Source: Sphaerotilus mobilis (GTDB lineage: Bacteria > Pseudomonadota > Gammaproteobacteria > Burkholderiales > Burkholderiaceae_C). From it: 64,000 nt of DNA. Under the pieces are notes generated by a model. It had not been told where the DNA came from and ran no database searches. It saw only the letters and a list, made by a program, of their open reading frames with translations. Position numbers and translations under genes: made by a program. Of the stretch, positions 50,993 through 59,575 are shown one piece after another. Each line of letters opens with the position of its first letter. Within the stretch, counting starts at the first letter, position 1. The DNA is taken from NCBI RefSeq assembly GCF_004216565.1, contig NZ_SGWV01000007.1, positions 620,001 to 684,000 of the forward strand. Direction: 5' to 3'.

Positions 50993-51886
50993 TCAGCGCA
51001 GCCGCTTGATCAGGCTGGACGTGTCCCAGCGCTGGCCGCCCATCTGCTGGACGTCGGCATAGAACTGGTCGACCAGCGCGGTGACCGGCAGTCGGGCACC
51101 GTTGCGGCGCGCCTCAGCGAGCACCAGACCGAGGTCCTTGCGCATCCAGTCGACCGCGAAGCCGAAGTCGAAGCGGTCGTCCACCATGGTCTTGCCGCGG
51201 TTGTCCATCTGCCAGCTCTGGGCCGCGCCCTTGCTGATCACGTCGAGCACCTGGTGCATGTCCAGGCCGGCCTTCTGGCCGAAGGCGATGGCCTCGGACA
51301 GGCCTTGCACCAGCCCGGCGATGCAGATCTGGTTGACCATCTTGGCGAGCTGGCCCGCGCCGCTCTCGCCCAGCAGCGTCACGGCCTTCGAGAACGCCAT
51401 CGCCACCGGCTTGATGGTCTCGAAGGCGGCCGCATCACCCCCGCACATCACCGTCAGCACGCCGTTGACCGCACCGGCCTGACCGCCGGACACGGGCGCG
51501 TCGATGAAGGCCACGCCACGCCCGGCCGCCACAGTCGACAGCTCACGGGCGACCTCGGCCGATGCGGTGGTGTGGTCCACAAAGACCGTGCCGGCGGCCA
51601 TGCCGGCGAGCGCGCCGTCATTGCCCAGCACGACCGAGCGCAGGTCGTCGTCGTTGCCGACGCAGGCGAACACGATCTGCGCGCCCGCGACCGCCTCGCG
51701 CGGCGTGGCCGCATGGGTACCGCCGTGTTGCGCGGCCCAGGCGGCCGCCTTGCTGGCGGTGCGGTTGTAGACCGTCACCTGATGACCGGCGGCGGCGAGG
51801 TGGCCGGCCATCGGCCCGCCCATCACGCCCAGACCGAGAAAGGCGACGCGTCGCGACGGGGTGGATTCGTAGGTCTTGTTGCTCAT
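50993..51886 (-). CDS. NAD(P)-dependent beta-hydroxyacid dehydrogenase
   Basis: A 297-residue member of the 3-hydroxyisobutyrate/tartronate-semialdehyde reductase family. Seen: FLGLGVMGGPMAGHLAAAGH (Rossmann), DAPVSGGQAGA substrate loop, and GAGQLAKMVNQICIAGLVQG with the catalytic Lys. Typical substrates are 2-hydroxymethyl-3-hydroxyacids, hydroxyisobutyrate or glyoxylate derivatives; no pathway genes flank it, so the substrate is open. The ATG at 51886 has GGAAA upstream. Convergent with dolP, upstream neighbour of pilU in the same direction. Confidence 0.9.
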   Translation of the reverse strand: MSNKTYESTPSRRVAFLGLGVMGGPMAGHLAAAGHQVTVYNRTASKAAAWAAQHGGTHAATPREAVAGAQIVFACVGNDDDLRSVVLGNDGALAGMAAGTVFVDHTTASAEVARELSTVAAGRGVAFIDAPVSGGQAGAVNGVLTVMCGGDAAAFETIKPVAMAFSKAVTLLGESGAGQLAKMVNQICIAGLVQGLSEAIAFGQKAGLDMHQVLDVISKGAAQSWQMDNRGKTMVDDRFDFGFAVDWMRKDLGLVLAEARRNGARLPVTALVDQFYADVQQMGGQRWDTSSLIKRLR

Positions 51887-51912
51887 GCAGGAAGTTTCCA
51901 AAGGAACGGGAA

Positions 51913-53049
51913 TCAGACGATCGACAGGTGCTCGGTGCCCGAGCCGAAGTCGGTGTTGCGTGCGCGGTGGCTCTTGAGCTTGATCTGCAGGCGCAGGTCG
52001 TTGACCGAATCGGCGTTGCGCAGGGCGTCCTCGTAGGTGATGTAGTGGCTCTCGTAGAGATCGAACAGCGACTGGTCGAAGGTCTGCATGCCCAGCTCAC
52101 GGCTCTTCTTCATGATCTCCTTGATCTCGGCCACCTCGCCCTTGAAGATCAGGTCGCCGATCAGCGGCGTGTTCAGCAAGATCTCGACCGCCGCGATGCG
52201 GCCGTTGCCTTCCTCGCGCGCCAGCAGGCGCTGGCTGACCATCGCCTTGAGGTTGAGCGACAGGTCCATCAGCAGCTGGCTGCGGCGTTCCTCGGGGAAG
52301 AAGTTGACGATGCGGTCGAGCGCCTGGTTGGCGCTGTTGGCATGCAGCGTGGCCAGACACAGGTGGCCAGTCTCCGAGAACGCGACGGCATGCTCCATGG
52401 TCTCGCGGTCGCGGATCTCGCCCATCAGGATCACGTCGGGCGCCTGGCGCAGCGTGTTCTTCAGCGCGGCTTCCCAGCCCAGCGTGTCGATGCCGATCTC
52501 GCGCTGCGTGACGATGCAGTTCTTGTGCGGGTGCACGAACTCGACAGGGTCCTCGATGGTGATGATGTGGTCATAGGCCACCGTGTTGCGGTGGTCGACC
52601 ATCGCCGCCAGCGAGGTGCTCTTGCCCGAGCCCGTGGCGCCCACCATGATCACCAGCCCGCGCTTGGTCATCACGATGTCCTTGAGGATGTGCGGCAGCC
52701 CCAGCTTGTCGATGCTCGGCAGGTCCTTGGGAATGGTGCGGAAGACCATGCCGACCTGGCCCTGCTGCATGAAGGCGTTGACGCGGAAACGTCCCACGCC
52801 CTGCGGCGAGATCGCGAAGTTGCACTCCTTGGTGCGTTCGAACTCGGCCGCCTGCTTGTCGTTCATGACCGAACGTGCCAGCGCCAGCGTGTGCTGGCCC
52901 GACAGGGCCTGCGGCGACACCTTGGTGACCTTGCCGTCGACCTTGATGGCCGGCGGGAATTCGGAGGTCAGGAACAGGTCCGAGCCGCCGCGCGAGACCA
53001 GCAGGCGCAGCAGGTCGTTGATGAATTTCGATGCCTGGTCGCGTTCCAT
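51913..53049 (-). CDS. pilU: Type IV pilus retraction ATPase paralogue PilU
   Basis: A 378-residue secretion-type ATPase that assists PilT-driven pilus retraction. Walker A is GATGSGKSTSLAAM, Asp box TIEDPVEFVHPHKN, Walker B LMGEIRDRETMEHA and His box HLCLATLHANSANQALDR. The ~35-residue C-terminal extension past the PilT length is typical of PilU. The ATG at 53049 is 13 bases after pilT ends, so the pair is an operon. Confidence 0.96.
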   Translation of the reverse strand: MERDQASKFINDLLRLLVSRGGSDLFLTSEFPPAIKVDGKVTKVSPQALSGQHTLALARSVMNDKQAAEFERTKECNFAISPQGVGRFRVNAFMQQGQVGMVFRTIPKDLPSIDKLGLPHILKDIVMTKRGLVIMVGATGSGKSTSLAAMVDHRNTVAYDHIITIEDPVEFVHPHKNCIVTQREIGIDTLGWEAALKNTLRQAPDVILMGEIRDRETMEHAVAFSETGHLCLATLHANSANQALDRIVNFFPEERRSQLLMDLSLNLKAMVSQRLLAREEGNGRIAAVEILLNTPLIGDLIFKGEVAEIKEIMKKSRELGMQTFDQSLFDLYESHYITYEDALRNADSVNDLRLQIKLKSHRARNTDFGSGTEHLSIV

Positions 53050-53062
53050 GCGGGCTCCTGGA

Positions 53063-54106
53063 TCAACCGGGGAAGTTCTCGGGGGTGCGGGCGATCATGC
53101 GTGCGTCCGCCGCTGCGACATATCCACGTCGCACCAGATCGGCCAGACACTGGTCCAGCGTCTGCATGCCCTGGGCCTGCCCGGTCTGGATGATCGAGTA
53201 CATCTGTGCCACCTTGTTCTCGCGGATCAGGTTGCGGATCGCCGGGCTGCCCAACATGATCTCGTGCGCCGCGATGCGGCCGCTGCCGTCGCGGCGCTTG
53301 AGCAGCGACTGCGAGATCACCGCGATCAGCGACTCCGACAGCATCGAGCGGACCATCTCCTTCTCGCCAGCCGGGAAGACATCGACCATCCGGTCGATGG
53401 TCTTGGCCGCACTGGACGTGTGCAGCGTGCCGAACACCAGGTGGCCGGTCTCGGCGGCGGTCAGCGCCAGCCGGATGGTTTCCAGGTCGCGCAGCTCGCC
53501 CACCAGGATCACGTCCGGGTCCTCGCGCAGGGCCGAACGCAGCGCGTTCGAGAAGTTGTGCGTCTGCGTGCCGACCTCGCGCTGGTTGACCAGGCACTTC
53601 TTGGATTCGTGCACGAACTCGATCGGGTCCTCGACCGTCAGGATGTGGCCGAACTCGTTCTCGTTGCGATGGTTGACCATCGCCGCCAGCGTCGTGCTCT
53701 TGCCCGAGCCGGTCGGGCCGGTCACCAGCACCAGGCCACGCGGCTTGAGCGACAGCTCGGAGAACACCTTCGGGCAAGCCAGTTCCTCCAGCGACAGCAC
53801 CTTGCTCGGGATGGTGCGGAACACCGCGCCCGCGCCACGGTTCTGGTTGAAGGCATTGACCCGGAAGCGCGCCAGCCCCTGGATCTCGAACGAGAAGTCG
53901 CACTCCAGCGTTTCCTCGAAGACCTTGCGCTGGGCGTCGTTCATGACGTCGTAGACCATGTCGTGCACCGCCTTGTGCGGCAGCGGATCGACGTTGAGCC
54001 GCCGCACATCGCCGTTCACCCGGATCATCGGCGGCAGGCCCGACGAAAGATGCAGGTCCGAGGCCTTGTTGCGCACCGAAAACGCCAGCAGCTGGGTGAT
54101 GTCCAT
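53063..54106 (-). CDS. pilT: Type IV pilus twitching motility ATPase PilT
   Basis: Retraction ATPase of type IV pili, 347 residues. Walker A GPTGSGKSTTLAAMVNH, Asp box VEDPIEFVHESKKC, Walker B ILVGELRDLETIRLALTAAETGH (with the AIRNLIRE motif near the C-terminus, which is diagnostic of PilT). ATG at 54106; longer upstream starts are not needed. First of pilT-pilU, divergent from the YggS gene as in many betaproteobacteria. Confidence 0.97.
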   Translation of the reverse strand: MDITQLLAFSVRNKASDLHLSSGLPPMIRVNGDVRRLNVDPLPHKAVHDMVYDVMNDAQRKVFEETLECDFSFEIQGLARFRVNAFNQNRGAGAVFRTIPSKVLSLEELACPKVFSELSLKPRGLVLVTGPTGSGKSTTLAAMVNHRNENEFGHILTVEDPIEFVHESKKCLVNQREVGTQTHNFSNALRSALREDPDVILVGELRDLETIRLALTAAETGHLVFGTLHTSSAAKTIDRMVDVFPAGEKEMVRSMLSESLIAVISQSLLKRRDGSGRIAAHEIMLGSPAIRNLIRENKVAQMYSIIQTGQAQGMQTLDQCLADLVRRGYVAAADARMIARTPENFPG

Positions 54107-54171
54107 GGGGGATATGGGGCCCGCCGCACGATGCGGCAAGTTGGGCCGGAGTTGGTCTAATCCGGACGATT

Positions 54172-54864
54172 ATGCAGACGATCACCTCTCGCTTGGGCAC
54201 CGTTCGGACCCGCCTTGACCAGGCCTGTCAGCAGGCCGGCCGACCGGTCGCCGACGTGCAGTTGCTGGCTGTCAGCAAGACCCAGCCTGCCGACGCGGTG
54301 CGCGCCGCCCACGCCGCCGGCCAGTGCGCCTTTGGCGAGAACTACGTCCAGGAAGCCCTCGACAAGATCGCCGCGCTGGCCGACCTGCGCGCCCAGCTCA
54401 GCTGGCATCTGATCGGGCCCTTGCAGAGCAACAAGACACGCGTCGTCGCCGAGGCCTTTGACTGGGTCCACAGCATCGACCGCCTCAAGGTCGCCGAGCG
54501 CCTGGCCGAACAGCGTCCCGCCCACCTGCCGCCGCTGAACGTCTGCCTGCAGGTCAACATCAGCGCAGAGGCCAGCAAGAGCGGCGTCGCTGCGGCCGAT
54601 GTCGCAGCGCTGGCCCGGGCCGTCGACGCCCTGCCTCGCCTGCGCCTGCGCGGCCTGATGGCCATTCCCGAACCGGCCGCCGACCTGGCCGCGCAGCGCA
54701 TCCCCCACCGCGCCCTGCGCGAGCTGTTCGAGCAGCTGCGCGCCAGCGGCCTGTCACGCCTGGATACCTTGTCGATGGGCATGAGCGCCGACCTGGAGGC
54801 GGCGGTGCAAGAAGGCGCAACGGTGGTGCGGGTGGGGACGGCGGTGTTTGGCGGGAGGGCTTGA
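54172..54864 (+). CDS. Pyridoxal phosphate homeostasis protein (YggS/PLPBP family)
   Basis: A 230-residue single-domain TIM-barrel protein that binds PLP and buffers its level; it is not known to be an enzyme. The PLP lysine lies in LLAVSKTQPADAVRAAH (about residue 37). Further family motifs are FGENYVQEALDKI, WHLIGPLQSNKTRVV and TLSMGMSADLEAAVQEGAT followed by VRVGTAVFG. ATG start. Placement next to pilT is conserved in many proteobacteria. Confidence 0.95.
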   Translation: MQTITSRLGTVRTRLDQACQQAGRPVADVQLLAVSKTQPADAVRAAHAAGQCAFGENYVQEALDKIAALADLRAQLSWHLIGPLQSNKTRVVAEAFDWVHSIDRLKVAERLAEQRPAHLPPLNVCLQVNISAEASKSGVAAADVAALARAVDALPRLRLRGLMAIPEPAADLAAQRIPHRALRELFEQLRASGLSRLDTLSMGMSADLEAAVQEGATVVRVGTAVFGGRA

Positions 54865-54871
54865 ACCCGCA

Positions 54872-55489
54872 TCAACGCAACGGCGCAGCTGCGGCCAGCG
54901 TTCGCTGCGCATCCCGCGACAGGCGCTCGGCAACCAGTTCCAGGAAGAAGAAGCCGAAAGCCGGGTTCTGGAAGTACATCTGCCGAACCTCGTCGTAGCT
55001 CAGCATCAGCAGCGTGCCGGCCTGTTCGCAGACCACCGTCTGGGTGCGCCGGTGTTCGCGGGTGATCAGGCCCAGTTCGCCGATCACGTCCCCTTCCGTC
55101 AATGCGACATCCGCCTCGACCGCCCGGAAGCGCCCGCCGAGCACGAAGCTGACCTCGTCGGCCGCATCCCCCCGCCGGAACAGCGTCTCGCCGGCCGCCA
55201 CCTGGCGCGAACGCGAAAACGGCTTGAGCCAGTCGATCGACAGCCTCCCGAGGCTCGCCTCCCGGATCTGCCGGGTCAGCCGCAGCAGCTGCCGCAGCCG
55301 CCACACGTTCAGCGGCAACAGCGTCAGGTGCAGCAAGAGCACCGGGTAGACGCTGCCGACCGCCCCATACGAGATGAAGGCCAGGTTCGCGGCGATGCCC
55401 GCCATGCGCAGGTGCAGCATGGTCTTCATCGAAAACGTCGCCAAGGTCAGCAGGGCACCGGCGTAGCCGAGGGTGTCGATCCAGGACAT
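54872..55489 (-). CDS. Popeye-like membrane protein with cyclic-nucleotide-binding domain
   Basis: A 205-residue protein with three hydrophobic helices in the first ~75 residues (LGYAGALLTLATFSMKTMLH, AANLAFISYGAV, YPVLLLHLTLLPLNVWRL) and a CRP-like beta-barrel at about 100-180 (GETLFRRGDAADEVSFVLGG, GDVIGELGLITREHRRTQTV). The arrangement, short helical membrane part plus cNMP domain, is that of Popeye-domain proteins. The phosphate-binding cassette is GELGLITREHRRTQT, which keeps the G-E-L core. No effector domain is present. AAGGAG precedes the ATG at 55489. It is transcribed toward YggS. The ligand is unknown. Confidence 0.78.
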   Translation of the reverse strand: MSWIDTLGYAGALLTLATFSMKTMLHLRMAGIAANLAFISYGAVGSVYPVLLLHLTLLPLNVWRLRQLLRLTRQIREASLGRLSIDWLKPFSRSRQVAAGETLFRRGDAADEVSFVLGGRFRAVEADVALTEGDVIGELGLITREHRRTQTVVCEQAGTLLMLSYDEVRQMYFQNPAFGFFFLELVAERLSRDAQRTLAAAAPLR

Positions 55490-55572
55490 GAAAGTGGGCT
55501 CCTTGGGCGCGCGGCCGGTTTCCAGACAGGGTCCGCCACGGGGTCAGCGCGCGCAGAGAGCCAGACGGCCGC

Positions 55573-56043
55573 TCAGATTTCGATCGCCGCCGTGTTCTTG
55601 ACTTCTTCCATCACCACATAGGTGCGAGTCTCCCGCACACCCGGCAGCGTCCAGATCACGCTGCCGATGAACTCGCGGTAGGCGGCCATGTCGGCAACGC
55701 GGGTCTTCAGGAGGTAGTCGAAGCCGCCGGCGACGAGGTGGGCTTCGAGGATCTCGGGGCGGACCTGGACGGCGGCCTTGAAGGTGTCCATGACGTCGTG
55801 CACCGTGCGGTCGAGCAGGACTTCGACAAAGACCATCAGCCCGGCGTCGAGCAGCTTGGGGTTGAGCCGGGCCTCGTAGCCGAGCACATAGCCGTCGCGG
55901 GTCAGGCGACGCACCCGTTCGAGCACCGCGGTGGGCGACAGGTGCACCGCCTCGGCGAGCTTGAGGTTGGAGATGCGGCCGTCGGTCTGCAGCAGGCGCA
56001 GGATCTTGCGATCGGTCTTGTCGAGGTCGGCGATGGTTTTCAT
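55573..56043 (-). CDS. Lrp/AsnC-family transcriptional regulator, probable proline regulator
   Basis: A 156-residue regulator: N-terminal HTH (LDKTDRKILRLLQTDGRISNLKLAEAVHLSPTAVLERVRRL) and C-terminal RAM ligand domain ending in the VIWTLPGVRETRTYVVMEEVK strand. The ATG at 56043 has AGGGAGCC upstream; longer starts run into the intergenic region. It is divergent from putA, the standard position of PutR-type Lrp regulators that activate proline oxidation. PutA here has no DNA-binding domain of its own, consistent with control by this protein. Confidence 0.92.
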   Translation of the reverse strand: MKTIADLDKTDRKILRLLQTDGRISNLKLAEAVHLSPTAVLERVRRLTRDGYVLGYEARLNPKLLDAGLMVFVEVLLDRTVHDVMDTFKAAVQVRPEILEAHLVAGGFDYLLKTRVADMAAYREFIGSVIWTLPGVRETRTYVVMEEVKNTAAIEI

Positions 56044-56083
56044 GGCTCCCTGTGCATTGGATTTCTTGCGGTGCCGACCACCA

Positions 56084-56138
56084 TCTTTGGCGAAAAATTC
56101 AAGGGTGGCAAGCGTACTGTTGCGGCATTCACCAAAGA
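56084..56138. promoter_or_regulatory. Inverted repeat in the Lrp-regulator/putA divergent region
   Basis: TCTTTGGCGAA (56084-56094) and TTCACCAAAGA (56128-56138) are inverted copies with one difference, 44 bases centre to centre, about four helical turns. This spacing suits a dimer or octamer of an Lrp-type protein bending DNA. It is a candidate binding site of the adjacent regulator. Confidence 0.6.
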
Positions 56139-56152
56139 CGCCGAGGTTCGCG

Positions 56153-59100
56153 ATGATCCAGACCCAGCCTTCCCAGAGCCCATTCCAGCCCACGCCAACG
56201 GCCCTGTCGCCGCTGGCGGGTGACCGTCTGCCGTCCCCGCTGCGCGACGAGATCGAGCAAGTTCAGCGCCTGCTGGGCGCCCTGACGGGGCCGGCCGCGC
56301 AGGCGCCGCTGGCGTGGTCGCGGGTGATGGCCACGGCCGCCCCCTGGGTCGAGGCGGTGCGGCGCCAGCCGGCCCCTTTCTGGGCGCTGGAATCGCTGCT
56401 GCACGAATACCCCATCTCCAGCGCCGAAGGCCTGGCGCTGATGCGGCTGGCCGAGGCCTTGCTGCGGGTGCCGGACACGGCCACCGCCATGGCCCTGACC
56501 GCTGACCAGCTGGGCCGGGCCGACTTCAGCGCCCATGCGGCCGAACATCAGCGCAGCGGTGCCAGCGCGCACCCGCTGGTCGCGGCGCTGGCGGCACGTT
56601 CGCTGGACTTCTCGCGCCGCCTGCTGCCGGAGACCGACGGCGCCGGCCAGCCCGGGCTGCTGGCCCGGCTGGGCGGGCAGACCGTGGTGGCGGCCACCGT
56701 GCGCGCCATCCAACTGCTGGGCCGCCAGTTCGTGCTGGGTCAGTCCATCGGCGAGGCCTTGAAGACCGCCCGCGCCGACCGGGCCGAGCACCGCAGCCGC
56801 GTGCACAGCTACGACATGCTGGGCGAAGGTGCCCGCACCGACGCCGACGCGCAGCGCTACCTGGCGGCCTACCACGGCGCCATCGCCGCCATCGGCGCAC
56901 AGGGCCGTGCCGCGTCGCCGGAATCGGCCGACGGCATCTCGATCAAGCTGTCGGCGCTCGATGCCCGCTACGAGGCGGCCCATGCCGACACCGTGGCGCA
57001 GCGCCTGCTGCCGCGTGTCATCGGCCTGGTCGACGCGGCCGCGCGGGCCAACATCAACCTGACGCTGGACGCCGAAGAGAGCGAACGCCTGGAGCTGTCG
57101 CTGTGGGTGCTGGACGCGCTGGCCGCGCACGCCCGCAGCGCCCATCCGCAGTGGCAGGGCCTGGGCCTGGCGGTGCAGGCCTATCAGACCCGCGCTCTGG
57201 ACACGGTCGCCGCCGTGATCGCCATCGCCCGCACCCACGGCCGACGCCTGATGGTGCGGCTGGTCAAGGGCGCCTACTGGGACAGCGAGATCAAGCGGGC
57301 GCAGGAGCTGGGCCTGGCCGCCTACCCGGTCTGGACCGACAAGCGCCACACGGATCTGAGCTACCTGGCCTGCGCGCAGGCCTTGCTGGCCGCGCCGGAC
57401 TGCGTCTACCCGCAGTTCGCCACCCACAACGCGGTCACGCTGGCCGCCATCCTGCAAATGGCCCAGCCGGCCGTGGGTGCCGCGCACCCGACCACCCCGC
57501 GCTACGAGTTCCAGCGCCTGCACGGCATGGGCGAGGCGGTGCATCGGGAGGTCGAAGCCAGCCTGGCGGGCCGTCCTGACGCGCCGCCGCTGCGCATCTA
57601 CGCGCCGGTCGGCGAGCACCGCGACCTGCTGGCCTATCTGGTGCGACGGCTGCTGGAGAACGGCGCGAACAGCTCCTTCGTCCACCAGCTGGCCGACCCG
57701 ACGGTGGACCTGCCGACGCTGCTGGCCTCGCCGCTGCTGCCGCCGGCCCGGTCGACCTTGCCGCTGCCGACGGCGCTGTACGGCGCCGGCCGCGCCAACA
57801 GCGCCGGCCGCGATCCGCACATCGCCGCGCATCGGCTGCCGCTGCTGGCGGCGCTCGACGCCTGGCGTCATCGGGGACACGCACGACCGGCCGATGCGAG
57901 CCTCGCCGAGGCCGATGCCGCGATGCGCGCACTGGCCCGCTTCCAACCGAGCTGGAACGCCACGCCGCTGGACCACCGCTGCGCCGTGCTGCAACGCGCC
58001 GCCGACCAGCTCGAAGCGCGCCTGGACGAGTTCTGCGCACGGCTGGTCCATGAAGGCGGCAAGACCCTCGGTGACGCGGTGGCCGAGGTGCGCGAGGCGA
58101 TCGACTTCTGCCGCTACTACGCCGAACAGGCGTCGACCCGGCTGGCGCCGCAGGAACTGCCCGGCCCGACCGGCGAGCGCAACACGCTGCGCCTGCATGG
58201 CCGAGGCGTGTTCGTCTGCATCAGCCCGTGGAACTTCCCGCTGGCGATCTTTGCCGGCCAGGTGGTCGCGGCCCTGGTCGCCGGCAACACGGTCGCTGCC
58301 AAGCCGGCCGAACAGACCCCGGCAGTGGCGGCGGCCTTCGTCGCCCTGCTGCAGGACGCCGGCTTGCCGGAGCAGGCGCTCACCTTGCTGCCGGGCCCGG
58401 GCGAGACGGTCGGCGCGGCGCTGGTCGGGCATCCGGCCTGCGGCGGCGTCTGCTTCACCGGTTCGACCGCCGTGGCGCGCGCCATCCACCGCACGCTGGC
58501 CGACCGGCCGGGCGCGATCGTGCCGCTGATCGCCGAGACCGGCGGGCTCAACGCGATGGTGGTGGACTCCAGCGCACTGCCCGAGCAGGTCGTCGACGCG
58601 GTCGTGCAGAGCGCCTTCCGCAGCGCCGGCCAGCGCTGTTCGGCGCTGCGCCTGCTGTGTGTGCACGAGGAAGTGGCCGACAAGCTGCTGGAGATGCTGG
58701 CCGGCGCCATGGCCGAGCTGCGCCTGGGCGATCCGCGCGACGCGGCCAGCAGCTGGGCGGTCGACGTCGGTCCGGTGATCGACGCCGAAGCGCACGCCCA
58801 CTTGTCGGCCCATGTCGAACGCCTGGACGCCAGCGCCCGGCGCATCGCCCGCACGGCGCTGCCGGCGACGTGTGCAACCACCCACATCGCCCCGGTCGCC
58901 TACGAGATTGCGGGCCTGGAGGCGATGCGCGAGGAGGTCTTCGGCCCGGTGCTGCATGTGCTGCGCTGGACCGGCCCGGTCGACGCGCTGGTCGACGGCA
59001 TCAACGCCATGGGCTACGGCCTGACGCTGGGCGTGCACAGCCGCATCGACGGCCGCGCCCAGCGCATCGCCGACCGCGCCCGCGTCGGCAACGTCTACGT

Positions 59101-59290
59101 CAACCGCAACATGATCGGCGCGGTGGTCGGCGTCCAGCCCTTCGGCGGCGAAGGCCAGTCCGGCACCGGCCCCAAGGCCGGCGGACCGCACTACCTCTAC
59201 CGCTTCTGCAGCGAACAGACCTTGACGGTCAACACGGCGGCTGCGGGGGGGAATGCGACCTTGCTGGCGGGGGCGGGGCGATCGGATTGA
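56153..59290 (+). CDS. putA: Bifunctional proline dehydrogenase / P5C dehydrogenase, short type
   Basis: Oxidises proline to P5C (FAD domain, then quinone) and P5C to glutamate (NAD domain). The 1,045-residue protein begins directly with the helical part and then the PRODH barrel (LRIYAPVGEHRDLLAYLVRR-type C-terminal helix, RLVKGAYWDSEIKRAQ). The P5CDH part has FTGSTAVARAIH, general-base IAETGGLNAMVV and catalytic Cys in SAGQRCSALRLL. It lacks the N-terminal ribbon-helix-helix repressor domain of E. coli PutA (1,320 residues), so it is a non-regulatory PutA. ATG at 56153. Confidence 0.95.
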   Translation: MIQTQPSQSPFQPTPTALSPLAGDRLPSPLRDEIEQVQRLLGALTGPAAQAPLAWSRVMATAAPWVEAVRRQPAPFWALESLLHEYPISSAEGLALMRLAEALLRVPDTATAMALTADQLGRADFSAHAAEHQRSGASAHPLVAALAARSLDFSRRLLPETDGAGQPGLLARLGGQTVVAATVRAIQLLGRQFVLGQSIGEALKTARADRAEHRSRVHSYDMLGEGARTDADAQRYLAAYHGAIAAIGAQGRAASPESADGISIKLSALDARYEAAHADTVAQRLLPRVIGLVDAAARANINLTLDAEESERLELSLWVLDALAAHARSAHPQWQGLGLAVQAYQTRALDTVAAVIAIARTHGRRLMVRLVKGAYWDSEIKRAQELGLAAYPVWTDKRHTDLSYLACAQALLAAPDCVYPQFATHNAVTLAAILQMAQPAVGAAHPTTPRYEFQRLHGMGEAVHREVEASLAGRPDAPPLRIYAPVGEHRDLLAYLVRRLLENGANSSFVHQLADPTVDLPTLLASPLLPPARSTLPLPTALYGAGRANSAGRDPHIAAHRLPLLAALDAWRHRGHARPADASLAEADAAMRALARFQPSWNATPLDHRCAVLQRAADQLEARLDEFCARLVHEGGKTLGDAVAEVREAIDFCRYYAEQASTRLAPQELPGPTGERNTLRLHGRGVFVCISPWNFPLAIFAGQVVAALVAGNTVAAKPAEQTPAVAAAFVALLQDAGLPEQALTLLPGPGETVGAALVGHPACGGVCFTGSTAVARAIHRTLADRPGAIVPLIAETGGLNAMVVDSSALPEQVVDAVVQSAFRSAGQRCSALRLLCVHEEVADKLLEMLAGAMAELRLGDPRDAASSWAVDVGPVIDAEAHAHLSAHVERLDASARRIARTALPATCATTHIAPVAYEIAGLEAMREEVFGPVLHVLRWTGPVDALVDGINAMGYGLTLGVHSRIDGRAQRIADRARVGNVYVNRNMIGAVVGVQPFGGEGQSGTGPKAGGPHYLYRFCSEQTLTVNTAAAGGNATLLAGAGRSD

Positions 59291-59575
59291 TGGATCGGAC
59301 TAGCCGTATATTCCTCGGCCGCTGGAGCCCGAGCCATGACGATCGACCCAAACATGAACATCGATGAGGACCGACCTGATGCCATTGCGGTGGTCGACGC
59401 TCTCGCAGGCCTGCCCGCCGACTTCCTCGAAGACGGCCGCGAAGATAGCCCGCCTCAGGAGCGTGACGATCTGAGCGGTACCCAGTTTTCCTTGCCAAAC
59501 CGTATCGACGCACATTCGTACGACTTTTCCAGTCCGTCCACAACCAACCCCAATCCCGAGAGCCGCCGAACATGA
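59290..59575 (+). pseudogene. Probable remnant of a VapB-type antitoxin
   Basis: A frame opening at the ATG overlapping the putA stop (59290) reads MDRTSRIFLGRWSPSHDDRP, which looks like a worn VapB N-terminus (usual pattern K-L-F-x-N-G-R-S-Q-A-V-R-L-P). A second frame from the ATG at 59336 contains GLPADFLEDGREDSPPQERD, very like the usual VapB tail D-F-M-x-x-R-x-Q-x-x-Q-E-R. The two pieces lie in different frames and the middle is missing. The second frame then runs on without similarity to end overlapping the proC start. A 79-residue product from 59336 could still be translated. No VapC toxin gene follows. Confidence 0.4.

Noticed and set aside
56129-59191. Long antisense frame (about 1,020 codons) opposite putA
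   Set aside because: Composition is a codon shadow of the GC-rich putA gene, with no recognisable domain.
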